Source: Methylobacterium sp. J-026
Lineage (GTDB): Bacteria; Pseudomonadota; Alphaproteobacteria; Rhizobiales; Beijerinckiaceae
NCBI RefSeq assembly: GCF_022829585.1
Contig: NZ_JAKSYC010000339.1
Span: 1 to 32,838 of the forward strand
Direction of reading: 5' to 3'
DNA length: 32,838 bases
The number at the start of each line of letters is the position of its first letter. Position 1 is the stretch's first letter. The translations under genes and the position numbers were made by a program. Positions 26,201-32,750 of the stretch are shown here, piece after piece. The notes beneath the pieces were generated by a model. It did not search any database. It was given only the letters and a program-made list of their open reading frames with translations, and was not told the origin of the DNA.

Positions 26201-26613
26201 GAGATGTTTTGCCAGAAGTTCCGGCGGCCGGTGTTCGTCATGCACGACTGGCGCCTCGCCTGGACCTGCCTTGGCGAGCCAAGCAGTGGCGATCCTGGGT
26301 CGAGCATGACGATGCCGAATTCGTGCTCATCCTCCACGATTTCGACGACCTCAACGAGGACCTCCCTGGCTCGTCGAGACGAGAGAACGCGGCGTATCCG
26401 GCGCAGCCCACCGTCGATGAGCCGGCGGAGATCTTGGTCGATGGCCGTCCCCGTCTTGGGAAACAACCTAACGAGGTATTTCTCGCCGCTCTCGACATCC
26501 GTGGCCCCTCGGAGCCGAGATTCGAGATTACCGCCCACCCGTACGGAGTCCTCCGAGAACCTGAATCTCTCCCCCACGGTCGGCCGGAGGGGCTTGCGGG
26601 ATCGGCGTTCCAC
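23203..26613 (-). CDS. mkoA: MkoA-like protein: kinase-like domain fused to a Upf1-type SF1 helicase
   Basis: Large cytosolic fusion. I prefer the GTG at 26613, preceded by AAAGGG 8 bases away; a TTG at 26658 would add 15 residues. Residue numbers below use the TTG form (1151 aa). Residues about 30-280 are protein-kinase-like but degenerate: VAIK reads YLVR, HRD reads HGA (169-171) and DFG reads GYE (191-193). Residues about 600-1095 are a Upf1/DNA2-type helicase: Walker A GPPGVGKT (625-632), motif II VFVEEAA (E779 replaces the usual Asp), GDHRQLSP (803-810), EQSRMHP (900-906), SDSFQGGEAD (1041-1050) and NPQRLNVLVSRARQ (1073-1086). The likely role is ATP-driven nucleic-acid sensing or unwinding with the coupled PLD nuclease, as in Mokosh type I. 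No transmembrane segment is seen. Confidence 0.88.
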   Translation of the reverse strand: MERRSRKPLRPTVGERFRFSEDSVRVGGNLESRLRGATDVESGEKYLVRLFPKTGTAIDQDLRRLIDGGLRRIRRVLSSRRAREVLVEVVEIVEDEHEFGIVMLDPGSPLLGSPRQVQARRQSCMTNTGRRNFWQNISRVVEALTHCHDAGIVHGALDESSIFVGDDRSPSYRLGGYEACIHIADDDLPPSEMAFRTSDPVSFRQDLANVAKVVQSVLGHGQLDEPVLTGIERRMLARMSDPPHFQLYDGHVALEELAEVVDELDRLGTSTEGELVLYPVRDVLRSDLPTLASGAIPADDTDAVLLFVADDLLGPDTRAVVDARMVRVVTDLAIYRIEIVDDRIGMIVRGTKRQPHDAVSDAFEVKRRIHLARNRGAAAERVRKLGNGALPWAGLRQAPSVATSDDPPSWHALILLEAFSLLKQQFRAFPIDVLTPPRGRSELVWVAPRSDAEVDARRKRLKLPPSPVALGREMDHDEGRPDWTVSYSDTLGRPRERLPELSLEEIGEVEGRRAYGFRSNEPVPPTQLMFLRPRTDAGTEGAIRRRLQNVVAARANVELLRALDDPATVAMEDALRIVAAPGLPPADLDASKKMAWDAIAAGRSINVVVGPPGVGKTYLVAQLIGSILAGTPSARILISSQNHETLVSIEHELRKVLPQPGKIVVRVQKSDVGADETALRRISCEVLDVVSRSGTSGPLANPHREIREALRPADGAEKTVAERVLRDTDDLLLRSADVTLATTSSPFVEDMIADGEQFDWVFVEEAARANGAELIGALLLGNRRVMIGDHRQLSPFEMQARKKLYEPFRAEELLSDAVERLAPIPDLPPEVDATLKHLKTDGSLLIDVLAAATRLEEPFHSIAEREKEREDAIGRPSSIATTLTEQSRMHPTICRVVSDTFYDGRLVPSDRVKERKTTVGSQAGFPASPIVVLDLPPLGVCRIRSFEKRSKKDLSNPAEASALVNALTGLRPTAGPDDEPPSLVVLATYTGQVKLLERLLTPKVDGEGRLQGFVSPRGDRRFVYTSDSFQGGEADVVLASLVRNNTTAGKRALGFLSNPQRLNVLVSRARQKLLLATSLEFLTHVVDGTDPDKAGGDLGFVRTLVGELREAVGERVNGEAYGATIVAHDERGKSVG

Positions 26614-26751
26614 GCGATCAACCCTTTCTCTGCACGGTTCGCACCGACTACCTTGCAACCTCAGGGGGGCGACGACAAGGACGGTCTATGATCGAAGTGC
26701 GTTAATAGCCTGATCATCCCCAAAGCAGACCTCAAAGACGTCTGGAATGGG

Positions 26752-27180
26752 TCATACCACGACGTCGTAAGCGGTGAGCTCGGGCAGCATAGCCTCGACG
26801 ACGAAATCGACGAACGCTGCCGGCACGTCCAGGTAGAACTCGCGATCAGAGTATGTGCCGACATGAGCTGGCAGCCCCCTAATGACGAACCATGAGGCCA
26901 GCCGGTCGAGGTCGGCTTTTGGGGTGTCGCTAAGGAACGAGATCTGCGAGCGCTCCCGGTCGTGATCTCGATGCCCGGTGTCGCTGCGGCTGAGCTGTAG
27001 GTCGACGTTGGCCCCGGGTTGCCGCAACCACACGGCGCGTTCGGTCCGTCGCAGCTCCACAAACCCCAGCTGCCCGACGAACATGTCCACGACGGTCTCG
27101 AAATGACCCGGGTTTACCCGGTTGGCAACGTGGTTGAACCGCACGCCCCAGCTCCCGCCCGTCACAGTGGGCAACGGCAT
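26752..27180 (-). CDS. VOC/glyoxalase-fold protein
   Basis: A 142-aa protein starting at the ATG at 27180 (MPLPTVTGGSWGVRFNHVAN). One vicinal-oxygen-chelate half-repeat pattern is visible: RFNHVANRVNPGHFETVVDMFVGQLGF, then VWLRQPGANVDLQLS, and a second half with RGLPAHVGTYSDREFYLDVP. It includes His and Glu residues in metal-ligand-like positions, but no specific family can be named. A glyoxalase, dioxygenase or antibiotic-binding role is possible. It is on the same strand as the defence operon, 138 bp upstream of the preferred mkoA start. There is no clear terminator between them, so co-transcription is possible, though not typical for Mokosh. Confidence 0.65.
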   Translation of the reverse strand: MPLPTVTGGSWGVRFNHVANRVNPGHFETVVDMFVGQLGFVELRRTERAVWLRQPGANVDLQLSRSDTGHRDHDRERSQISFLSDTPKADLDRLASWFVIRGLPAHVGTYSDREFYLDVPAAFVDFVVEAMLPELTAYDVVV

Positions 27181-27504
27181 AGAGGACGGGTCTGAAGGCG
27201 TCGAGGGACTGGTTGACGGGGTTGGGGCCGAGGCACAGCTGCCCCAAGCACCTACACTATCGCGTCGCCTTAGCTGAGCTTAGCCATATGCGTCACATCG
27301 ATAGTGGTGAGACTTGAAGGTAGGCAAACACTAAAACCCTCGTTGACGCCTTCTCCAGCCCCGTTGAACCGTTCGGAGGCGGGTTTGAGGGCATCAAGGG
27401 CTGCTCGAAGGGGTTGGGTAATTTGCACCTGGGCGCCGACGCCTGAACCCCCCACCCACCCTCGCAAAAGCCCGTGCATCGCGTGCATCCCGTGCAGGGC
27501 CTGA
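27181..27504. other. Gap with a diverged direct repeat and an inverted repeat
   Basis: No convincing gene is seen. Two similar segments of about 40 bp, at 27188-27227 and 27380-27418, share most bases and lie in the same orientation. CACTATCG (27255-27262) and CGATAGTG (27299-27306) are reverse complements. A 93-codon minus-strand frame (27270-27551) is probably spurious. Confidence 0.5.
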
Positions 27505-27801
27505 TCAACGCCGCTTTCGTCCCGCCGGCAGGGGTGACGGTGCGGTCTCATCGCGCGCCGGCACTGCCAGCAGATCGAGGATGTCGACCGCCAAAGCCGT
27601 CGCCAAGCGATGGAGCAGATCCACGCTCGGGTTGAACTCGCGCCGCTCGATGCCGCTCACGTAGGTGCGGTCCACGCCGGCATCGACCGCCAGACTTTCC
27701 TGTGTGATGCCGCGCTCAACCCGCAGCCGCCGCAGGTTCCAGGCGACGCGCGCTCGGCCTCGCCCGCCGCGCCGACACGCAGGAAGGGCTGATCCACGTC
27801 G
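27505..27801 (-). pseudogene. XRE-type HTH regulator remnant without a start codon
   Basis: On the minus strand the frame reads WNLRRLRVERGITQESLAV, then DAGVDRTYVSGIERREFNPS and a C-terminal ALAVDILDLLAVPARDE, a standard XRE/Cro helix-turn-helix domain ending at the TGA at 27505-27507. Upstream the frame is open only to a stop near 27802. There is no ATG, GTG or TTG before the HTH, so the native start and the first residues seem to be lost. Its 5' end abuts the 5' end of another truncated gene on the plus strand (around 27745-27760). It was probably a DNA-binding repressor and is not expected to be made now, unless from a non-standard start. Confidence 0.6.
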
Positions 27802-27953
27802 TCATGATGGGAGCCGCCATCGGGCTGGAGATCGTCGCCACCCTGCCGGACGACGACAAGGGCCGTGCCGTTGCCGACTTCACCGGCCCGGCGGTCCTGC
27901 GTGCCGCTGAATTGGCTGATACCGAATTCGCCGCCCGCCCGGAGGCCTACTGA
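27744..27953 (+). pseudogene. C-terminal gene fragment, 5' end missing
   Basis: The plus-strand frame reads ALGLARRADTQEGLIHVV, then MMGAAIGLEIVATLP, DDDKGRAVADFTGPAVLRAA and ends FAARPEAY with TGA at 27951-27953. It looks like real protein sequence but has no start in its upstream part. The ATG at 27804 could yield only 49 aa. I do not recognise the family. It lies head-to-head with the truncated XRE gene, as if a deletion removed both promoters and starts. Confidence 0.4.
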
Positions 27954-28051
27954 TATCCGACCCCGACGGTCGCCCCATCCCGGCCACTCAGACGAAGTGC
28001 GGTGGCAGGACATTTGCCACCTTTCGGAGCCGATCAGCCGAGGTACAAGCC

Positions 28052-28849
28052 ATGCACTACGTCATTCATGGGCGATCCGAAGAAACCGCTCCGACTGTCT
28101 TGCTGTCGGCCGGGCTCGGCGGCTTGGGCATCTACTGGAAGCCTCAACTTGACGCTCTCGGCGAACAGTACCGTGTCGTGGTCTACGATCACCGCGGAAC
28201 TGGCGCGAACTGGGAAGAGCTCCCTGCCGAATATACGATCGCCGATATGGCTGATGACGTGCTCGACGTCCTGGATCGAGCAGGCGTGCAACGTTGCCAC
28301 TTCGTTGGCCACGCGCTCGGCGGCCTGGTCGGCATTGATCTCGCCCTGCGTGCAGCGGAACGCCTGTCGAGCTTGGTCCTCGTCAACGCCTGGGCGAAGG
28401 TCGACACCCACACCCGGCGTTGCTTCGATGTCCGTACTGCGTTGCTGAAACACGGCGGTCCCGAAGCTTACCTCCGGGCCCAGCCGATCTTCCTGTACCC
28501 CGCCCCGTGGCTCTCGCGGCATGCGGAGCGCGTGGCACGGGAGGAAGTCGAAGGCGTCCGGCATTTCCAGGGGAGCCACAATCTGCATGCCCGCCTCGGG
28601 GCACTCCTCGCATTCGATGCCGAGGGGCGACTGGGCGAAATCCAGGTGCCGACGCTGGTCGCTGCTTCGCGCGACGATGTGCTGGTCCCGTACACGCGCT
28701 CGGAAAATCTCGCTCGCGCCATCCCGGCCTCGCGCTTGGCGCTCGCTGCCGAAGGTGGGCACGCCCATTCAGCCACAGATCCTGATCGGTTCAACGCCGA
28801 TCTGATCGGGTTCTTCAGTGAGGCAACCCATGCCCGCCACCCCCATTGA
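28052..28849 (+). CDS. rutD: Aminoacrylate hydrolase RutD-like alpha/beta hydrolase
   Basis: A 265-aa alpha/beta hydrolase matching RutD, which acts on the 3-aminoacrylate step of the Rut pyrimidine-degradation pathway. The ATG at 28052 follows a GAGGT site. Family features are VLLSAGLGGLGIYWKPQL, VVVYDHRGTGANW, NAWAKVDTHTRRCFDVR and LRAQPIFLYPAPWLS. The nucleophile elbow reads GHALGG, with Ala88 where Ser would be in other hydrolases. As I recall, this is also true of E. coli RutD, so it is a family trait and not damage. EGGHAH carries the His. No rutA, rutB, rutC or rutF is near, so this is an isolated copy. Confidence 0.87.
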   Translation: MHYVIHGRSEETAPTVLLSAGLGGLGIYWKPQLDALGEQYRVVVYDHRGTGANWEELPAEYTIADMADDVLDVLDRAGVQRCHFVGHALGGLVGIDLALRAAERLSSLVLVNAWAKVDTHTRRCFDVRTALLKHGGPEAYLRAQPIFLYPAPWLSRHAERVAREEVEGVRHFQGSHNLHARLGALLAFDAEGRLGEIQVPTLVAASRDDVLVPYTRSENLARAIPASRLALAAEGGHAHSATDPDRFNADLIGFFSEATHARHPH

Positions 28850-29186
28850 GGCGGCCGCCGACGCCCTGTTGCGCATCGTCGTGACGGGCGAGCGGGAGCG
28901 CAGCGCCGCCGCCAACTCCAGCTGGGCCAAGGGCAAGCCGTGGATTGACACCATGGCTCCGGCGGCCGTGGATACCCTCGACGTCGCCGGTCTCGCTGCG
29001 GATCCAATCGGCACCGCTTGCCGGGCCGAACTGCGCCGCATCGGCCACGCCCTGCACGCCGCCAACTCGGGCGAGGACTTCGTCGCCTTGTCCGTCGAGA
29101 TCGCGGAAATGGACCCGACACACGCGGGCTGGCAGCCAATGGTTCTCGAGATGGTTTGGCACGGGGTCGGAGGGCGCCCGTCGTGA
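28830..29186 (+). CDS. Hypothetical protein overlapping rutD
   Basis: A 118-aa protein from the ATG at 28830, which follows GTGAGG and lies inside the last 20 bases of rutD (stop at 28849), so it is translationally coupled. It is Ala-rich and predicted helical: MPATPIEAAADALLRIVV, then GERERSAAANSSWAKGKPWI, then AELRRIGHALHAANSGEDF. No signal or membrane segment is present, and I do not recognise the family. The frame and overlap support a real gene. It may belong with accessory plasmid-type hypotheticals rather than with pyrimidine breakdown. Confidence 0.6.
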   Translation: MPATPIEAAADALLRIVVTGERERSAAANSSWAKGKPWIDTMAPAAVDTLDVAGLAADPIGTACRAELRRIGHALHAANSGEDFVALSVEIAEMDPTHAGWQPMVLEMVWHGVGGRPS

Positions 29187-29258
29187 CCGGACTACACCAG
29201 CCAGTTTAGCCCTTGCCGCCTGGCCTCTATCAGCCAGGTAGGACGCCGGTCTGATCCC

Positions 29259-29363
29259 TCACGCGAAGTGTGAAGGCAGGCTCAGCGCATGAGCGTAGCT
29301 CATCAGCGCGAAAGCTCCGCCGATCAGCGTGACAGCTATGGTGATGCGGTTCGTCCAGGTCAT
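29259..29363 (-). CDS. Candidate small membrane protein
   Basis: A 34-aa frame from the ATG at 29361-29363, with GGAG about 6 bases upstream (an in-frame ATG at 29375 would add four residues). One hydrophobic segment, ITIAVTLIGGAFALMSYA, is visible, so it would be a single-pass membrane peptide. It lies on the same strand as and downstream of the 110-aa membrane protein at 29499-29831. Its short length makes it uncertain. Confidence 0.35.
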   Translation of the reverse strand: MTWTNRITIAVTLIGGAFALMSYAHALSLPSHFA

Positions 29364-29498
29364 CGTCGGCTCCATCGGGTTCGCGACTGTCGTCGCCGTG
29401 TGATCGCGATGTATGCCCAAGATTTCCGGCCTGACGTGTTCCGGGACACCTATGGTGCGATTGATCCTCCGAGCTTTCCCAGAACCCCCAGTCCGCAT

Positions 29499-29831
29499 TC
29501 AGATCGTCTCGTAGGCGAACAGGATCGCGATCATCGACAGGCTGGCCAACCCAAGGACGAAGCAGATGTCGGCACATCGCTCCAGACGGACCGCCAGCTC
29601 GTTCTCAGCCGTCAGGCGGATCGACAGGTAGGAAGTAACCGCACTGACCAGGAACAGGATTGCGGTCAGGGCGGCATATTCGTCGACGTGGCTCGGTCCG
29701 ATCCGGGCTTCGAGGAGTTTCACTAGGCCGATCAGCGTGGTGCACACGCCGACCATCGTGCCCGCATTCGGCAGGATGTGGCGCGATAGCCCATCCCCTT
29801 CCGACCTTGATGCTCTTCGCCGTTCGATCAT
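29499..29831 (-). CDS. Small membrane protein
   Basis: A 110-aa protein from the ATG at 29829-29831, preceded by GGAG. It has about three hydrophobic segments: GTMVGVCTTLIGLVKLLEA, then ALTAILFLVSAVTSYLSI, and CFVLGLASLSMIAILFAY near the C-terminus. The N-terminus MIERRRASRSEGDG is basic, which fits a cytosolic tail. The family is unknown. A role in transport or as a membrane subunit cannot be inferred. It is divergent from zwf. The longer frame to 30047 adds Arg/Gly-rich sequence and is unlikely. Confidence 0.65.
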   Translation of the reverse strand: MIERRRASRSEGDGLSRHILPNAGTMVGVCTTLIGLVKLLEARIGPSHVDEYAALTAILFLVSAVTSYLSIRLTAENELAVRLERCADICFVLGLASLSMIAILFAYETI

Positions 29832-29982
29832 CCGGCCAGCTCCCGCGTCCGTGCGCAGGCTGCCTTCTACTGCACCCAGCGTTCTGCGCCTGCCGCCTGC
29901 ATGCCCAGGCAATCTGGTGATTGGCACTCCTGTTGCTGACGGCCTGTCGCAAGGATCTTGACGTGCCTCGCGGAGCAGTGCT

Positions 29983-31446
29983 GTGAAGAAGCTACCTCCC
30001 GACGTCGGGCCAAAGCACCCGCAGGCCGTCGTCCTGTTCGGCGCCACCGGGGATCTCGCTCAACGCAAGCTGCTACCCGGCCTATTTCATTTGGTCAGCA
30101 CAGGCTTCATTCCGGCCTGTCGTATCATCGGTGTCTCCCTGGACGACCTTGATGCCGACGGCTTCCGGACCGCGGCACGCGGAGCTCTGGATCGGTTTGC
30201 CACGCGCCGCGTCGGTGACGAGGCTTGGGCGGCATTCTCAGAGATCCTTGATTACGTGCCGATCTCGGCGGGGCCAGCGGCGCTGCGCGAGGCGGTGGAT
30301 CGGGCGCGGGATACGCTTGGGGTCGAGACCCGCCTCCTGCACTATCTCAGCGTGCCGCCGGCCGCAGCCCTCTCGGCGGTCAAGATGCTCTCGGACGCCG
30401 ATCTCGCTGAAGGCTCGCGGGTCGTGATGGAGAAGCCGTTCGGGGTCGATCTGGAGAGCGCTGTCGATCTGAACGCACGCCTGCACGCGGTGTTCGACGA
30501 GGCCCAGATCTTCCGTATCGACCACTTCCTCGGCAAGGAGCCGGCCCAGAACATCCTGGCGTTTCGCTTCGCCAATGGCCTGTTCGAACCGATCTGGAAC
30601 CGCAACTTCATCGACCACGTACAGATCGACGTGCCGGAGACGCTGGGCCTGGGCAACCGCTCGGCCTTCTACGAGGCCACCGGAGCTTACCGTGACATGG
30701 TGGTGACCCACCTGTTCCAGATCTTGGGCTTCATGGCCATGGAAGCTCCGACGTCCCTTGAGCCAGCACCAATCTCCGAGGAAAAGAATAAGGTTTTCCG
30801 CTCGATGCTGCCCCTGGACCCGCGTGACGTGGTCCGGGGCCAGTACAGCGGCTACCGATCGGAGCCCGGCGTCGATCCGGAGTCCGACACCGAAACCTTG
30901 ATTGCCCTCAAGTGCCAGATCGACAACTGGCGGTGGGCTGGCGTGCCGTTCTACCTGCGCACCGGTAAGCGGATGGCGGAAGGTCAGCGGATCATCTCGA
31001 TCGCCTTCCGTGAGCCGCCTAAGAGCATGTTCCCGGCAAACTCCGGCGTCGGGGCGCAGGGGCCGGATCACCTCACCTTCGACCTCGCCGACGCCGCGAA
31101 GATGTCCTTGTCGTTCTACGGCAAGCGGCCGGGACCAGGGATGCGGCTCGACAAGCAGAGCCTGCAGTTCTCGATGCGCGACACCGGATTGGCCGGCGAT
31201 GTCTTGGAGGCCTACGAGCGCTTGATCCTCGATGCAATGCGCGGTGATCGCACGCTGTTCACCACTGCGGAGGGTATCGAGCGCCTGTGGGAGGTTTCGG
31301 TCCCACTCCTTGAAGCTCCGCCGCCTGTACGGCTGTACGAGCCGGGTTCGTGGGGGCCGAAGTCGATCCACCAGCTCGTGGCGCCTTACGCGTGGCGCTT
31401 ACCGTTTGAGCGGGCGTGGCGGGATACGGTCCCTGCCGATGGTTGA
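29983..31446 (+). CDS. zwf: Glucose-6-phosphate 1-dehydrogenase
   Basis: A 487-aa cytosolic enzyme oxidising glucose 6-phosphate to 6-phosphogluconolactone with NADP+ or NAD+, feeding the pentose-phosphate or Entner-Doudoroff pathway. The GTG at 29983 follows GCGGAG. The nucleotide-binding GATGDLAQRKLLPGLFHL (about residues 20-37) and the catalytic RIDHFLGKE (about residue 180) are clear. EKPFG and the C-terminal Rossmann/lyase domain, including YLRTGKRM and WEVSVPLLEAPP, follow, and the length is as expected. No pgl, edd or gnd is adjacent, and the gene sits among accessory genes, so it may be a second copy; a genome check would tell. Confidence 0.96.
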   Translation: MKKLPPDVGPKHPQAVVLFGATGDLAQRKLLPGLFHLVSTGFIPACRIIGVSLDDLDADGFRTAARGALDRFATRRVGDEAWAAFSEILDYVPISAGPAALREAVDRARDTLGVETRLLHYLSVPPAAALSAVKMLSDADLAEGSRVVMEKPFGVDLESAVDLNARLHAVFDEAQIFRIDHFLGKEPAQNILAFRFANGLFEPIWNRNFIDHVQIDVPETLGLGNRSAFYEATGAYRDMVVTHLFQILGFMAMEAPTSLEPAPISEEKNKVFRSMLPLDPRDVVRGQYSGYRSEPGVDPESDTETLIALKCQIDNWRWAGVPFYLRTGKRMAEGQRIISIAFREPPKSMFPANSGVGAQGPDHLTFDLADAAKMSLSFYGKRPGPGMRLDKQSLQFSMRDTGLAGDVLEAYERLILDAMRGDRTLFTTAEGIERLWEVSVPLLEAPPPVRLYEPGSWGPKSIHQLVAPYAWRLPFERAWRDTVPADG

Positions 31447-31643
31447 GCGTCCGCATTACCCAACGCTCGGGATGGACCGTGAAGAGGCTGCCGCCGACGA
31501 GCGTGCAGGCCAGCCGAGGCACTGGGGTCATCGTCTGGCAGCGGGGCCCTGTTACTCTGCTTCGCGGCTGCGGGCGTATGGCGTCACTGGCATGAGGCAG
31601 ATCGCTTCGGGTCGCCCGCGGCACCTTGCAGAGGGGGGCCACG
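31447..31643. other. Gap after zwf
   Basis: About 200 bp without a convincing gene, promoter or repeat. The frames that cross it are shadows. Confidence 0.5.
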
Positions 31644-32012
31644 TCAGTACTCATCGGCGCGCATGATCGTGAGCACGCGGGTCGTCACCGCGGGATCTGC
31701 CGGGTCCGGCGACCCGCCGAGCAGCGCCCGGTCATAGGCGTCGATCTTCCAGAAGAAGCGTTGGCCCTCGACCTCGACCGTGCCGAAGTCGTGCTCGCCG
31801 TGGGGATCATTGTCGCTGTCGAAGCTGTCGTAGCGGCGAACGGCCAGCAACAGGGCGATGCGATCGGCCTCGGAGAGTTCGACCACGCCGGGCGTCTCGA
31901 CCACCTGCCCACCGGCGAAGCTGCGCCTGAAGGCATCGTTCAGGGCGGCCACGCAGGCGGTGGGGTCAGCCGCCGCGGGGCTCGACCCAGCGTTATCGAT
32001 CTGGGTGTTCAT
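31644..32012 (-). CDS. DUF3768-family protein
   Basis: A 122-aa protein from the ATG at 32012. DUF3768 is recognised from VAALNDAFRRSFAGGQVV, ETPGVVELSEADRIALLL, NDPHGEHDFGTVEV and FFWKIDAYDRALLGGSPDP, ending RVLTIMRADEY. The function of the family is unknown; it is found mostly on plasmids and integrative elements of Rhizobiales. It lies 12 bp downstream of the next plasmid-type gene on the same strand. Confidence 0.88.
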   Translation of the reverse strand: MNTQIDNAGSSPAAADPTACVAALNDAFRRSFAGGQVVETPGVVELSEADRIALLLAVRRYDSFDSDNDPHGEHDFGTVEVEGQRFFWKIDAYDRALLGGSPDPADPAVTTRVLTIMRADEY

Positions 32013-32024
32013 GGCAGATCCCCC

Positions 32025-32708
32025 TCAGGCCACTTCGATCGCGGCGGTATTGGGGTGCAGCAGGGCCATGTGCTCGCGCCGACGCACGAGGAGTGGGAGG
32101 TCCGGCCAGTCGCGCCATCGTAGGCTGAAGATCCCTCCAGCCTTCGCCTCAATCACCTCGGCCTCGTACCAGCCGTCCTGCTCGCCTTCTGAGATCAGCA
32201 CGAGGCTGCCGACCACGACACCGGCCCAGCTACGCGGAAACCGAGCTTCGGTGGTTGCAGTCGCCTTGGGGGTTTGGTCGTTCGCGTTGTCCAGGGCCGT
32301 AGCAGGCCCTTTCGCAACCTTTTCGCGTGCTGACGCAATTATCGTGGCCTCAGCCGGCCCAGCCAGGGCGCTCAGGCGGTCGTACAGGCCCTTTTTGACG
32401 AACGGCACGAATGCCCGCCCCGAGGCGAACACTCGGCCCTGGGGAAGCTCCGCCGCGAGGGTTCGATGCGCCTCGGTACCGAGCAGCATGGTCCGCATGT
32501 TCATCACCTCGGCGGCCTTCATCGCGAGGGCGGTATCGGGCTCGGTGAACCAGGAGGCGTGCGGTTTCCCGTCCTTATCGGCGCCGAACACGATCAGCGC
32601 GGGTGTGGGCTTGATAGCCGGGGCTTCCGTCTTGGTGTCGATATCGGTGCCTCTTGCTGGGTCGGGATTCTTCGCCTGCTCTTCGGCCCTGGTAACGATC
32701 GGGATCAT
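32025..32708 (-). CDS. Hypothetical plasmid-type protein (227 aa, possible longer 5' end)
   Basis: From the ATG at 32706-32708, preceded by an AGGAG site 7 bases away, the protein has 227 aa. It reads IKPTPALIVFGADKDGKPHA, then SWFTEPDTALAMKAAEVMNM, an Ala-rich linker, and a C-terminal GVVVGSLVLISEGEQDGW with YEAEVIEAKAG, which could be a small beta-rich domain. I do not recognise the family, but similar proteins occur beside DUF3768 on accessory elements. The same frame has no stop upstream to the right edge of the window, so a longer N-terminus cannot be excluded; the AGGAG favours the ATG used here. Confidence 0.6.
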   Translation of the reverse strand: MIPIVTRAEEQAKNPDPARGTDIDTKTEAPAIKPTPALIVFGADKDGKPHASWFTEPDTALAMKAAEVMNMRTMLLGTEAHRTLAAELPQGRVFASGRAFVPFVKKGLYDRLSALAGPAEATIIASAREKVAKGPATALDNANDQTPKATATTEARFPRSWAGVVVGSLVLISEGEQDGWYEAEVIEAKAGGIFSLRWRDWPDLPLLVRRREHMALLHPNTAAIEVA

Positions 32709-32730
32709 GTCATGCTCCTGAAATGCGAAA

Positions 32731-32750
32731 GGGGCCCCGGATGGGACCCC
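32731..32750 (-). terminator. GC-rich hairpin before the last gene
   Basis: On the minus strand GGGGTCC, a short CATCC loop and GGGGCCCC form a stem, followed by TTTC, 23-42 bases before the start codon of the 227-aa gene. It could terminate an upstream transcript or attenuate this one. Confidence 0.4.

Noticed and set aside
26726..26744. CAGAC/GTCTG hairpin between the VOC gene and mkoA as a terminator
   Set aside because: Only a 5-bp stem with a 9-base loop and no T-run; too weak to call.
27270..27551. Minus-strand 93-codon frame
   Set aside because: Overlaps the end of the XRE gene and lies over the diverged repeats; composition is not gene-like.
28313..28321. Ala in place of the nucleophile Ser in RutD as a sign of a dead enzyme
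   Set aside because: The GHALG elbow is, as I recall, shared with E. coli RutD, so it is a family feature.
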